DNA of 35,575 nucleotides, from the NCBI GenBank assembly GCA_023512725.1, contig JAILZB010000011.1, positions 1 to 35,575 of the forward strand, in the 5' to 3' direction. The translations under genes were made by a program, and so were the position numbers. This document shows, piece after piece, positions 26,712 to 35,575 of this stretch (positions are counted from its first letter, which is position 1; each line of letters opens with the position of its first letter). The notes under the pieces are model-generated. The model ran no database searches and was not told the DNA's origin. It saw only the letters and a program-made list of their open reading frames with translations. Source of the DNA: Chloroflexota bacterium (GTDB taxonomy: Bacteria; Chloroflexota; Dehalococcoidia; SpSt-223).

Positions 26712-29437
26712 CAGGGCAGGCTCAGCTCACCCACCAGCAGCCGCCCGTCGCCCGGGCCGACCCGCTGGCCCGCAGGGGTGTACAGCCCCGCCCAGAGCCG
26801 ATAGGTCCCTCCGGGAAGCCCAGCTAGGGGAATCACCCGTTCCTCGCTGACCACCTCACCCTGACGCCAGCTCGTGGTCGGGGCGCTCCCGCCAGGCACG
26901 CCATCCACCTGGGCCACAATCCGCTCGCTGGCATCGACCAGGTGAAGGAACGCAAGCAGCTCCATCGCTGGCTCCTGCTCCGCCCGCCAGACCAGCCGGA
27001 CACGCAGTTCGGTTGGCGAGCGGTTCACGGCCACGCCGAGCAGGGTGATGCCTGCGCCAGCTGGCTGGTCCAGGCGCGTGAGGTCTGCTGGTGGCGCAAA
27101 CTGGCGTGGCCGGTCCACCACCTCGATCTCGCCGAGCTGAGCTGTGCCCGCTGGTCCGATCACGCTCAGTGGGTAACGCCCGCTGGTCAGCGCCCGGGGG
27201 AGCAGCAGATGCAGCGGGGCCAGGCGGAGCTCTCCTGGTCGGAGGGCGGGAAGAGTGATCTCCTGGCGGGCATGCGGATGTTCCGCCTCGCCGAGGAGCA
27301 CCGTGAGAGTGGTGGGCTCCTGGCGGACTGCGCGGACGAGCAGGAACCCGGCGAGGGGGGTGCCGGGCTGCCATGGCCCGCGGGGAAGCTCCGCTCCCAG
27401 GACGGCCAGTTGCGCACTGGCCTGGCCGCGGGCTGGGCGCGCCAGGCTCGGGGTGGGGCGGTCGGTCCGGGGGTCGGGCAGCACGGTCAGTTCGCCAATC
27501 GTCGCACCCTCCGGTGGGAGGGCCTCACCATGATCGCTGTACAGCACCACGCTCAGCTGGTAGCGGCCCGGGGGCAGGCCAGCTGGCAGGTTGAGGCGGT
27601 AGGGGTCACGATAGACTGCGCCGGGCTGCCAGTGGTCGGTCGGCAGGGCCCCTTCTAGCGGTGGGCCATCGGTCTGCACCCAGCGCTGCCCCGCTGCATC
27701 GAGCAGGCGGAGCGAAAGTTGATAGGCGGTCTCCGGCCGGCTGGTGGCCTGCCAGAACAATCGGATTGCCAACGGTTCGCCCGCGGTGGGCGGTGGCCCG
27801 GCCAGTTCGTAGCCGAGCAGCCGGAGTCCACCGGGGTACTGGCGCGCCAGGGCGACGCGGGTGGGTGGTACAGCCGCAACTGGCGTAAGGTAGCGGACGA
27901 GCCGGATGCCGCCGTACCAGGCATCGCCCACCTTGTAGGCGTGTTCGTCCAACCAGCCTTCCACGAAGCTGGTGGGGTCCATGCTGGCATTGCCGTAGAG
28001 CACCAGCCAGATCCCCGCCACCTGCTCGAGGAGCGTGCGCAGTTTCGGTTCGGTCACGGCGGGGTCGAGCGGGTCTTCGTGTGGCAGCCCAACGAGCGGG
28101 AGCGGCCCCTTGTAGTAGTAGGGGAAGTTGTAGATCTGCCAGGGGGCATTCAGGATGATGACATCGTCCGGCTGAGCGCGGGCGCTGATGGTGCGGGCCA
28201 CGCCCCGATAGTCGTCCCGGAAGTAGGCCGGGTCGAAGTAGGCATTCGCGAGCGAGCGGCCAGCGGTGAGCAGGAAGACCGCACCTGCTGCCGCCGCGAA
28301 AGGAATGAACAGGCGCCGTAGCGACGGGCAAGGCGCGAACGGCCAGCTCAGCCCAGCAGCGATCAGCAGGTAGAGCGCAGGGGTGGCGAAGAGGAGGTAA
28401 CGGGGAAGGAAGTGCGGGTAGCGGAGGTTGATGACGAAGACGCCCAGCAGGGGCACGACAAGCAAAAGCGGCAGTAGTGGACGGTAGCGCGCTCGCCCGA
28501 GAGCCGGCAGCGCAAGGAGGAGGGCGAGCCCCACCGGGGCAAGAGGCCAGGCGAGCCGCTCGGGCTCAGCGGTCACGCCCGCGATCGCGGCCTTCCAGTT
28601 CAGGCTCAGGAAGTCCACCAGGTCGTAGCGGAGAAAGTCCTTACTCTTATGCTCGGCTTGTTCGGCCAGCCGGCTGGCGGCGAGCAGCGCCCAGGGAGCA
28701 AACGCCAGGAGGATACCCCCATTGGCACTGACGAGGACCACGAGAGCCCGTCCCTGGCGGCGGGCGAGGAGCACAGCGGCCGCGGCGAGCGAGAGCCCGG
28801 CCAGAGCGAAGCCAGCATAGTAGAAGGTGTAGAGCCCCAGGATGCCAGCGCCGGCAAACAGCGCCCAGCGCCGCCCGTCGCCGGGGCGGTCGAGCGCCCA
28901 GGTGAGCGCGTTGGCCGCCAGCAGGACGAGCACCGTCGTCCAGATGTGCATCCGCGCTTCCTGGGAGTAGTAGACCTGAAAGGGGGCGATCGTACTGAGC
29001 GTGGCCGCGACGATGCCGACCCACCGGTCGAACAGGGTACGCCCCAGGCGGTAGCTCAGGGCTGGCACGAGCACCCCACCCAGCAGCGAGAGGTAGCGGA
29101 CGGCAAACTCGCTCTCTCCCGCTAGGCGGACCCAGAAGTGGAGCGCAAAAAAGTAGAGGGGAACGTGATTAAGGTCGATCAGGACATCGCGGCTCAGATC
29201 TGGCAGGGGCTGGCTGGCCAGATAGAGGCCGTACCCTTCATCTGCCCAGAGGCTCTGCTCCCCCAGGCGGAAGATGCGAAGCGCGAAGGCCAGCAGGAGC
29301 AGGAAGGCGATACCTCCACCTCCCAGTAGTGGTGCGACTGGGAGGAATTGTGGCAGATCAGCGCGCCTGGCTCGTAACAGCGAGCGTGGCTCCGTTGCTG
29401 GCCGCCGCGGCCTGCTGCGGGGTGAGGAAGGGCTCAC
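26711..29437 (-). CDS. GT39-like membrane glycosyltransferase with C-terminal repeated beta-sandwich-like domains
   Basis: FALRIFRLGEQSLWADEGYGLYLASQPLPDLSRDVLIDLNHVPLYFFALHFWVRLAGESEFAVRYLS is the GT39/ArnT-like first loop; long soluble C-terminus. Confidence 0.85.
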   Translation of the reverse strand: MSPSSPRSRPRRPATEPRSLLRARRADLPQFLPVAPLLGGGGIAFLLLLAFALRIFRLGEQSLWADEGYGLYLASQPLPDLSRDVLIDLNHVPLYFFALHFWVRLAGESEFAVRYLSLLGGVLVPALSYRLGRTLFDRWVGIVAATLSTIAPFQVYYSQEARMHIWTTVLVLLAANALTWALDRPGDGRRWALFAGAGILGLYTFYYAGFALAGLSLAAAAVLLARRQGRALVVLVSANGGILLAFAPWALLAASRLAEQAEHKSKDFLRYDLVDFLSLNWKAAIAGVTAEPERLAWPLAPVGLALLLALPALGRARYRPLLPLLLVVPLLGVFVINLRYPHFLPRYLLFATPALYLLIAAGLSWPFAPCPSLRRLFIPFAAAAGAVFLLTAGRSLANAYFDPAYFRDDYRGVARTISARAQPDDVIILNAPWQIYNFPYYYKGPLPLVGLPHEDPLDPAVTEPKLRTLLEQVAGIWLVLYGNASMDPTSFVEGWLDEHAYKVGDAWYGGIRLVRYLTPVAAVPPTRVALARQYPGGLRLLGYELAGPPPTAGEPLAIRLFWQATSRPETAYQLSLRLLDAAGQRWVQTDGPPLEGALPTDHWQPGAVYRDPYRLNLPAGLPPGRYQLSVVLYSDHGEALPPEGATIGELTVLPDPRTDRPTPSLARPARGQASAQLAVLGAELPRGPWQPGTPLAGFLLVRAVRQEPTTLTVLLGEAEHPHARQEITLPALRPGELRLAPLHLLLPRALTSGRYPLSVIGPAGTAQLGEIEVVDRPRQFAPPADLTRLDQPAGAGITLLGVAVNRSPTELRVRLVWRAEQEPAMELLAFLHLVDASERIVAQVDGVPGGSAPTTSWRQGEVVSEERVIPLAGLPGGTYRLWAGLYTPAGQRVGPGDGRLLVGELSLP

Positions 29438-29541
29438 CCAGCTGCGTTGGCCCTGCGGCGGTACCTGGTTCCTGGTTGGGAGGCGCGCGCGCGTCAGCTA
29501 CACTTCCTGCGGCGCTTCATCCTGTCTCCGGAGCCATCGCG

Positions 29542-30333
29542 ATGCGCCACCTCATCGCCACCTTCACCACCTTTGCCTTGCTTACCTTCCCCCACCCTGC
29601 TGGTGCGGAGACCCCACCGCTGGTGAAGAGTGTCCTTGCCGAAGGGAGCCAGCGTATCCTTCCGGTGGGGCCGCTCGTCTGGCAGACCTTCGCACTCACG
29701 TTCCTCCCCGGAGACCCACCCCAGCTGTTCGGTGACGATGCGGGCTTCACCTGGGTGCGCACAGGCGCCGCCCGGGTCCAGTTCAGTGGTGAGGAGGCGC
29801 AGCTTCTCCCCGCGGGGGCCGCGCTGGCCAGCCAGACGGGTGTGCTACGGCGCCTCGAAGGTGCCAGCAGCAGCAGCACCGTCTGGCTGGTGGGGCTGGG
29901 GGGGCCTGTTCCGCCACCCACTCCCCAGCCACCACGGCTGATCTTCCGTAGCGAGCCCCTGGTCCCGCCGGGTGCAGGTGGGTACCGCTTCCGCCTTAGC
30001 ATCCTGGAACTGAGCGGCCCGGCCGACCTTGCCCCGGAGGAAAGCCCCGGCAGCCTGACCGTGTTCGTCGAAGCAGGTGCCCTCTTCCTGCAAGCGCCAG
30101 CGGGCGCGGCCGTCCTCCGCGTGGGGACAGTCACCACCCTGCCGGCGGACCAACCGCTCCAGGTGCGCCCCCTGGGCAGCCAGCCAGCGCGCCTGGTCAC
30201 CCTCACCCTGCTCGCAGGCCCACCCGCAACACCGGTGAGCGGTCCGCCCTCGCTCGTACCCGACCCGCCCGCGGCGCCTGCGCCGTTTCCCCTGCCCCTG
30301 CTCCCTTCCGGCAGCTTCCCACGACGGAGCTAG
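29542..30333 (+). CDS. Secreted protein, possibly cupin-like
   Basis: Signal peptide MRHLIATFTTFALLTFPHPAGA; two repeats resembling cupin strands (AARVQFSGEEAQLLPAGAALASQTGVLRRLEG; GSLTVFVEAGALFLQAPAGAAVLRVGTVTTLPADQPLQV). Confidence 0.65.
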   Translation: MRHLIATFTTFALLTFPHPAGAETPPLVKSVLAEGSQRILPVGPLVWQTFALTFLPGDPPQLFGDDAGFTWVRTGAARVQFSGEEAQLLPAGAALASQTGVLRRLEGASSSSTVWLVGLGGPVPPPTPQPPRLIFRSEPLVPPGAGGYRFRLSILELSGPADLAPEESPGSLTVFVEAGALFLQAPAGAAVLRVGTVTTLPADQPLQVRPLGSQPARLVTLTLLAGPPATPVSGPPSLVPDPPAAPAPFPLPLLPSGSFPRRS

Positions 30334-30449
30334 GTGGCCGTTCATCAACGGAACCGTGCAAGAAAAAAGCGCCTGAATGCCGGCCGGCATGGTATATAGG
30401 GGAAGGCCGCGCGACCGAGCCGCTGGCGGGTTGCGTGGTTCAGCCGCCT

Positions 30450-33251
30450 ATGCCGCGACGGTCGTCTCTTCGCTTCCATGCCCCTCGCCGGGCTAGCCGG
30501 CATTCGTGGCCGCTTGGCCCGAACCAGCTCTACCGGCACCTCTTCAAGACTGCCCCCTCAGCCAAGCTGGTCGTCGACGCAGTAAGCGGCCAGATCCTGG
30601 ATGCCAATCCGGCCGCCGCGCGCTTCTACCACCAGTCGATGGCTCGCCTTCGGCAGCGTCGCCTGGCGGACCTCGAGATGCCAACCATCGGCCGGCGCCT
30701 CCCCGCGGTTGCCGCTGACGGTCGCCACCGGGCGTACTTCGCCCAGCACCGTACCGGCAGTGGCGAGGTCCATGAGGTCCTGGTCTACGTGAGCGAACTG
30801 AAAGTTGCCGGGCGACCGCTGGAATACCTAGTGGTCAAGGACGTTGCCGAGAGCGAGATCGGGGCAGAAGCCTTTCTAACGAGCCACCGCCAGTTCCGCG
30901 CTATCATCGAGCAGACCTCTGACCTGGTTCTGCTCCTCGACCGCGCGGGCATCGTCCAGTACGCCAGCCCCTCGGCTCAGCGGCTCCTGGGCTTCCCCCC
31001 AGAGCAGCTTGCCGGCCACCCCTGGCCCACCCTGGTTGTCGAGCGGGACCGTACGCTCGCCGTGGACCTCATGCAGCAGGGGCTTCAACAGCCTACCAGC
31101 GGGGAGGTGCGCGTGCAGGGGGCCGATGGCAGGCTGCTCATCTTCTCGGTAGCGGTCAGCCCGCTGGCGGCACATGGCCTGGAGCATGTAGCCGTCCTCA
31201 GCGCCCGCGACGTGACGGCCTGGCGACAGCGGGAGCAGGCCGAGGCCAGCGAGCGCGAGGCGCTGGAAACGGTGCTTTCCGGCCAACCGCTCGCCGCGGT
31301 ACTCACCGCACTCTGCCAGCTCGTTGAGCGTGCGGTCGAAGGCGGGCGCTGCGCCATTCTGGAAGTCGCTGGCGCCCCTCCGGCTGCCTGTCTCCTGGCG
31401 GCACCGCACCTTACCCTCGCTCCCCCCACGCTCCCTCCCACCGGCCTTCCGCCCGGGGCGTGGATCATCTCCTGCGACCTAGCGACCGACCCGCTCTGGG
31501 CCGCTCAGGGGGAGCAGCTCGCTTCGGCTAGCCTGAAGGCCAGCTGGTTGCTTACACTGATCGACCGCTCGTCCGGCGAAGCCGTGGGGCTGCTCGCGGT
31601 GTTCCACCCCGAGCCCCGCGGGCCGCTCCCCCGCGAGCGGCTCCTCCTCGAGTTCATCGGCCAGCTCGCCGGGGTGGCGATCCAGCGAGAGGCTACTCTC
31701 CGCCAGATCCGGGAGAGTGAGGAGCGTCACCGATTGATCCTCGACCACACGCCAACCGGTATCGTCGCCGTCGACCTCGACTGGCGGATTGTGGCGGTCA
31801 ACCGGGCGATCTGCGAGCTGCTCGGCTACTCCGCCGAGGAGCTGCTGGGCATGACGATAGACCAGATCTCGGCGCCGGAAGATATGCCCCTCAACCGGCT
31901 GCTGGCCGAGCGTCTCCTCCGCGGTGAGATCGCAGTGGCGGAGATGGAGAAGGAGTATCTGCGCAAGGATGGCCAGCGGGTCCGGGGCAAGCTCCGTTCG
32001 GTAGTGCTGCGCGACCGCGAGGGACGGCCCGTCCAGCGCATCGGCGTGGTGGAGGATGTGACTGAGCGGCGGCGGATCGAAGCGGAGCAGCGCGCGCTCG
32101 AGCGGAAACTGCTCGAGACCCAGAAGATGGAGAGCCTCGGCCTGCTTGCCGGGGGGATCGCGCACGACTTCAACAATCTGCTGGTCGCGGTGCTCGGGAA
32201 CGTGGACCTGGCCCTGCTCCAGCTGGAGGAGCACTCGCCCGCCTACCAGACGGTGCTCCAGCTCAAGACCGCCGCCGAACGTGCCGCCGACCTGACCCGA
32301 CAGCTGCTGGCCTACTCCGGCCGTGGGCGTTTCGAGCTCCAGCCGGTGGAATTGGGGGCGCTGGTCGAGGAGATGGCCGGCCTGCTGAAAGCCTCGCTTC
32401 CCCGGATGGTCACCCTCGAGCTGCAACGGGAAGGGGAGGCCCTGGCACACGGTGACCCCACCCAGCTCCGCCAGGTTGTGCTCAATCTTATCGTCAACGC
32501 GGCCGAAGCGATTGGGGAAGCGCCCGGCCAGGTGAGCGTGCGGACCGGCCTCGGCTGGCCCTCGCCGGCTGACCGTGCTAATCTGGTCGGTGAACGTCCG
32601 CAGGGTAGTGGCCCCTACGCCTTCCTCGAAGTGCGCGATACCGGCATCGGGATGGACGAGGCAACCCGCGCCCGGATCTTCGACCCCTTCTTCACTACCA
32701 AGTTTACCGGTCGCGGGCTGGGCCTAGCTGCCGTCCTCGGGATTGTGCGTAGCCACGGTGGCTTCCTCGCGGTCGAAAGCGCACCCGCCCGCGGTGCCAC
32801 CTTCCGGATCTGGCTCCCGCGGGCCCAGCGCCCAGCGCCCGTGCCGGCACCCGAGACGAGCGAGCGGAGCCTAAGCTCCCGGCGTGGGATAGCGCTCGTC
32901 ATCGATGATGAGCCCTCGGTTCGGGAAGTCGCCGCCCGGATGCTTGAGCACCTTGGCTTTCGGGTGCTGACTGCAGCCGACGGCGAGAGCGGGCTTACGC
33001 TGTTCGCCCAGCACCACCCGGAAATCGAGCTCGTTCTGCTCGACCTAACGATGCCGGGGATGGACGGCACCCAGGCCTGTCAGCGCCTGCTCGCCCTCCA
33101 GCCGCGGGCACGGGTAATCCTGATGAGCGGCTATAGCGACCTGGATGCCGCCCTGCGGCCCGGCAGCGATGGCGCCGCCGGGTTCCTCGCCAAGCCCTTC
33201 ACGCTGGCCCAGCTGCGTCAGCTGGTGGCCAGGGCGCTTGACCACCCCTGA
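30450..33251 (+). CDS. Soluble hybrid sensor histidine kinase: PAS-PAS-GAF-PAS-HisKA-HATPase-REC
   Basis: PAS-like segments; H-box GGIAHDFNNLLVAVLGN; ATP-binding DTGIGMDEATRARIFDPFFTTKFTGRGLGLAAVLGI; C-terminal REC LLDLTMPGMDG. ORF may start at GTG 30435. Confidence 0.93.
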   Translation: MPRRSSLRFHAPRRASRHSWPLGPNQLYRHLFKTAPSAKLVVDAVSGQILDANPAAARFYHQSMARLRQRRLADLEMPTIGRRLPAVAADGRHRAYFAQHRTGSGEVHEVLVYVSELKVAGRPLEYLVVKDVAESEIGAEAFLTSHRQFRAIIEQTSDLVLLLDRAGIVQYASPSAQRLLGFPPEQLAGHPWPTLVVERDRTLAVDLMQQGLQQPTSGEVRVQGADGRLLIFSVAVSPLAAHGLEHVAVLSARDVTAWRQREQAEASEREALETVLSGQPLAAVLTALCQLVERAVEGGRCAILEVAGAPPAACLLAAPHLTLAPPTLPPTGLPPGAWIISCDLATDPLWAAQGEQLASASLKASWLLTLIDRSSGEAVGLLAVFHPEPRGPLPRERLLLEFIGQLAGVAIQREATLRQIRESEERHRLILDHTPTGIVAVDLDWRIVAVNRAICELLGYSAEELLGMTIDQISAPEDMPLNRLLAERLLRGEIAVAEMEKEYLRKDGQRVRGKLRSVVLRDREGRPVQRIGVVEDVTERRRIEAEQRALERKLLETQKMESLGLLAGGIAHDFNNLLVAVLGNVDLALLQLEEHSPAYQTVLQLKTAAERAADLTRQLLAYSGRGRFELQPVELGALVEEMAGLLKASLPRMVTLELQREGEALAHGDPTQLRQVVLNLIVNAAEAIGEAPGQVSVRTGLGWPSPADRANLVGERPQGSGPYAFLEVRDTGIGMDEATRARIFDPFFTTKFTGRGLGLAAVLGIVRSHGGFLAVESAPARGATFRIWLPRAQRPAPVPAPETSERSLSSRRGIALVIDDEPSVREVAARMLEHLGFRVLTAADGESGLTLFAQHHPEIELVLLDLTMPGMDGTQACQRLLALQPRARVILMSGYSDLDAALRPGSDGAAGFLAKPFTLAQLRQLVARALDHP

Positions 33252-33259
33252 CCCTCACT

Positions 33260-35092
33260 TCAGGCGACTGCGGCGTAGGTCAGGGTGTAGAGGCGATGGT
33301 AGAGCCCGCCGCGCCGGAGCAGTTCCTCGTGGCGGCCAGTCTCGACGACCCGGCCCTGGTCGAGCACCACCACCAGGTCGGCATTTTTGACCGTCGAGAG
33401 GCGATGGGCGATCACCAGAGCGGTGCGGCCACGCAGCAGCTGGACGAGCCCCTGCTGGATGATGGCTTCGGTGGCGGTATCGATCGTGGCAGTCGCCTCA
33501 TCCAGGACGAGGATGCGCGGGTCGGCCAGGAGGGCACGCACGAAGGAGATCAGCTGCTTCTGGCCGGCTGAGAGCAAGCTGCCCCGCTCGCGGACGTCGG
33601 TCTCGTAGCCCTGGGGCAGGCGCAGGATCAGCTCGTGGACACCGAGCGCCCGCGCGGCCACCTCGATGTCCGCGTCGCTCGCCTCCGGCCGACCGAAGCG
33701 GAGGTTGTCGCGGACGGTGCCGGAGAAGAGGAAGGGGTCCTGCGGCACCCAGCCGATCTGAGCACGCAAGGTGGGAAGGTCGAACTCGCGCACGTCGATG
33801 CCATCAATCCGGATGCTGCCGCTCGTCACGTCGTAGAAGCGTGCAACCAGGTTGACCAGCGTGCTCTTCCCTGCTCCCGTCTGCCCGACGAGGGCGACAG
33901 TCTGGCCCGGCGCGATCCGCAAGGAGACGCCCCGCAGCACCGCCACCCCCGGCACGTACTCGAAGTGGACATCCTCGAACACGATCTCACCGCGGAGGGG
34001 GGCCACCCGCTTCGGCTGGGGCGGATTGAGGATCGTCACCGGGGTATCGAGCACTTCAAAGATGCGCTCCCCCGAGGCCATCGCCTGCTGCATCATGGTC
34101 ACCCGGAGCGTCAGGTCGCGGATCGGCTCGAAAAAGCGGTTGACGTAGAGGGCAAAGGCAACCAGCGCTCCAGCAGTCAGCTCGTGGGCGAGCACCAGCG
34201 CCCCACCGTAGGCGATCACGACCGCCAGCGCGAGCGCGCTGATCAGTTCCACCACGGGCTGGGCCAGGGCGGCCAGGCGGGTTGCCTGCAGGTTGGCGAC
34301 CAGATGCCGTTCGTTCAACTGGTCGAAGCGGCGGAGGTTAGCATCCTCCCGCGAGAGGCTCTGGATCACCCGCACGCCCGAGATGTTCTCCTGCAGCCCG
34401 GCATTGACCGCCGAGATCGTGGCCCGCACCGTGCGATAGGCCGTCCGGGCGCGCGCTTGCCAGACCCACATCACTGCCGCCAGCACCGGCACCAGCAGAA
34501 AGCTTGCTGCCGTTAGCTTGGCACTCATCGTGAGCATCACGATGACGATCCCCAGGAGGGTGAGCAGGTCGGAGAGGAGCTGAAGGAAGCCGCTTGTCAG
34601 CAGTTCCTGGAGGGTGCCGACATCGTTCATCACCCGGCTCATCAGGCGGCCCACTTCGTTGCGGTCGTAGAAGGCCTGCTGGAGGGCGAGCAACTTCTCG
34701 AACATCTGGCTGCGCAAGGTGACCAGCACGCTCTGGGCTGCAACGGTCATGGTGGTGGTCTGCAGGAAGCTCCCTGCCCAGTTGAGTACGCTGACCGCGA
34801 GATAGGCGAGCCCGACCAGGGCCACGCCGTTGAGGTCACCCTGGGCAAGCGGCCCATCGATGGCAAGCTTGACGAGATACGGCATCGCCAGGTTGGTCAG
34901 GGCGACGACGGTCATCATGAGCAGGCCGATTGCCAGGCGCTGCCAGTGGGGCCGCAGGTAGCCGGCGAGCCGGTTCACCACCCGGGCGTTATAGACCGCC
35001 CCGATCTCGTCATCGTCGGCCGCGCTCCGCAGCCCTCCCCGCCAGCCAGCGCCGCCCCGCCAGCCACCACCCTGCCAGCCGCCGGCCATCAT
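33260..35092 (-). CDS. ABC exporter half-transporter (TMD-NBD), canonical Walker B Glu
   Basis: Walker A GQTGAGKST; signature SAGQKQ; Walker B ILVLDEATATID; H-loop IAHRLST. Confidence 0.96.
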   Translation of the reverse strand: MMAGGWQGGGWRGGAGWRGGLRSAADDDEIGAVYNARVVNRLAGYLRPHWQRLAIGLLMMTVVALTNLAMPYLVKLAIDGPLAQGDLNGVALVGLAYLAVSVLNWAGSFLQTTTMTVAAQSVLVTLRSQMFEKLLALQQAFYDRNEVGRLMSRVMNDVGTLQELLTSGFLQLLSDLLTLLGIVIVMLTMSAKLTAASFLLVPVLAAVMWVWQARARTAYRTVRATISAVNAGLQENISGVRVIQSLSREDANLRRFDQLNERHLVANLQATRLAALAQPVVELISALALAVVIAYGGALVLAHELTAGALVAFALYVNRFFEPIRDLTLRVTMMQQAMASGERIFEVLDTPVTILNPPQPKRVAPLRGEIVFEDVHFEYVPGVAVLRGVSLRIAPGQTVALVGQTGAGKSTLVNLVARFYDVTSGSIRIDGIDVREFDLPTLRAQIGWVPQDPFLFSGTVRDNLRFGRPEASDADIEVAARALGVHELILRLPQGYETDVRERGSLLSAGQKQLISFVRALLADPRILVLDEATATIDTATEAIIQQGLVQLLRGRTALVIAHRLSTVKNADLVVVLDQGRVVETGRHEELLRRGGLYHRLYTLTYAAVA

Positions 35093-35470
35093 CGCGTCTG
35101 CTCCCGACCCGGCTCGACCGCGACCGGAGGGCCGTTCCGTGCTGTTCGCGTGGCCGCCCTGAGTTCCTCCTGATCGCGCAGCTGGAGGTCGTAGATCCGG
35201 CGGTAGAGCCCGGAACGACGGAGCAGCTCCTCGTGAGTGCCCCGCTCGACGATCCGCCCGCCTTCCAGCACGAGGATCTGGTCGGCATGCTGAACGGTGC
35301 GCAGGCGGTGGGCAATGACGAACGTCGTCCGGCCAACCATCAATTGCTGGAGGGCGTGCTGGATCTGATGCTCGGTGGCGCTATCGACCGAAGAGGTCGA
35401 GTCGTCGAGGATGAGGATACGCGGGTCGAGGAGCAGCGTGCGCGCAATCGCCAGACGCTGCTTCTGGCGC
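35089..35470 (-). CDS. ABC exporter half-transporter, C-terminal part (partner), truncated by contig end
   Basis: Minus strand reads QKQRLAIARTLLLDPRILILDDSTSSVDSATEHQIQHALQQLMVGRTTFVIAHRLRTVQHADQILVLEGGRIVERGTHEELL...; overlaps the next gene by 4 nt. Confidence 0.92.
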
Positions 35471-35575
35471 GGCGGGGGGGGGGGGGGGGGGGGGCGGGGG
35501 GGGGGGGGGGTGGCCTGGGGGGCGGGGAGGGGGCGGGGCGCGGCGGCCGGCGGCGGGGGGGGGGGGTCGGGGTGG
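35468..35575. other. Probable sequencing/assembly artefact (poly-G-rich contig end)
   Basis: Long G runs replace the expected ABC signature-motif coding sequence upstream of QKQR. Confidence 0.92.

Overview
High-GC bacterial chromosomal window, probably Chloroflexota/Thermomicrobia-like (inferred from gene content and TPT-rich surface-protein style, not from a search). No rRNA, tRNA, CRISPR array or transposase was recognised. Main content: (i) DUF192 tail, CheY-like regulator and a membrane glycosyltransferase; (ii) a CSPG/cadherin-like plus TPT-linker protein fragment; (iii) a tight five-gene + strand operon (3681-9998) with three B12-binding-type radical SAM proteins, a GT2 glycosyltransferase and an LPG-synthase-TM/flippase-like protein, the best candidate for an undescribed biosynthetic system; (iv) a minus-strand MFS / beta-propeller lipoprotein / GH-A-like operon; (v) a NadD-like protein and an EamA transporter with overlapping 3' ends; (vi) the nusA-ylxR-infB-rbfA-truB-ribF operon, with a consensus promoter and a terminator-like hairpin in the nusA leader; (vii) two translationally coupled desulforedoxin-like mini-proteins, the first absent from the ORF track; (viii) a structured, possibly switching leader RNA upstream of a Cys-rich/SH3 membrane protein; (ix) rph, a coupled 76-aa small protein, a MidA-type methyltransferase and a GT39-like protein; (x) a hybrid histidine kinase; (xi) a heterodimeric ABC exporter pair. 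The last ~105 bases are poly-G-rich and look like sequencing artefact at a contig end.
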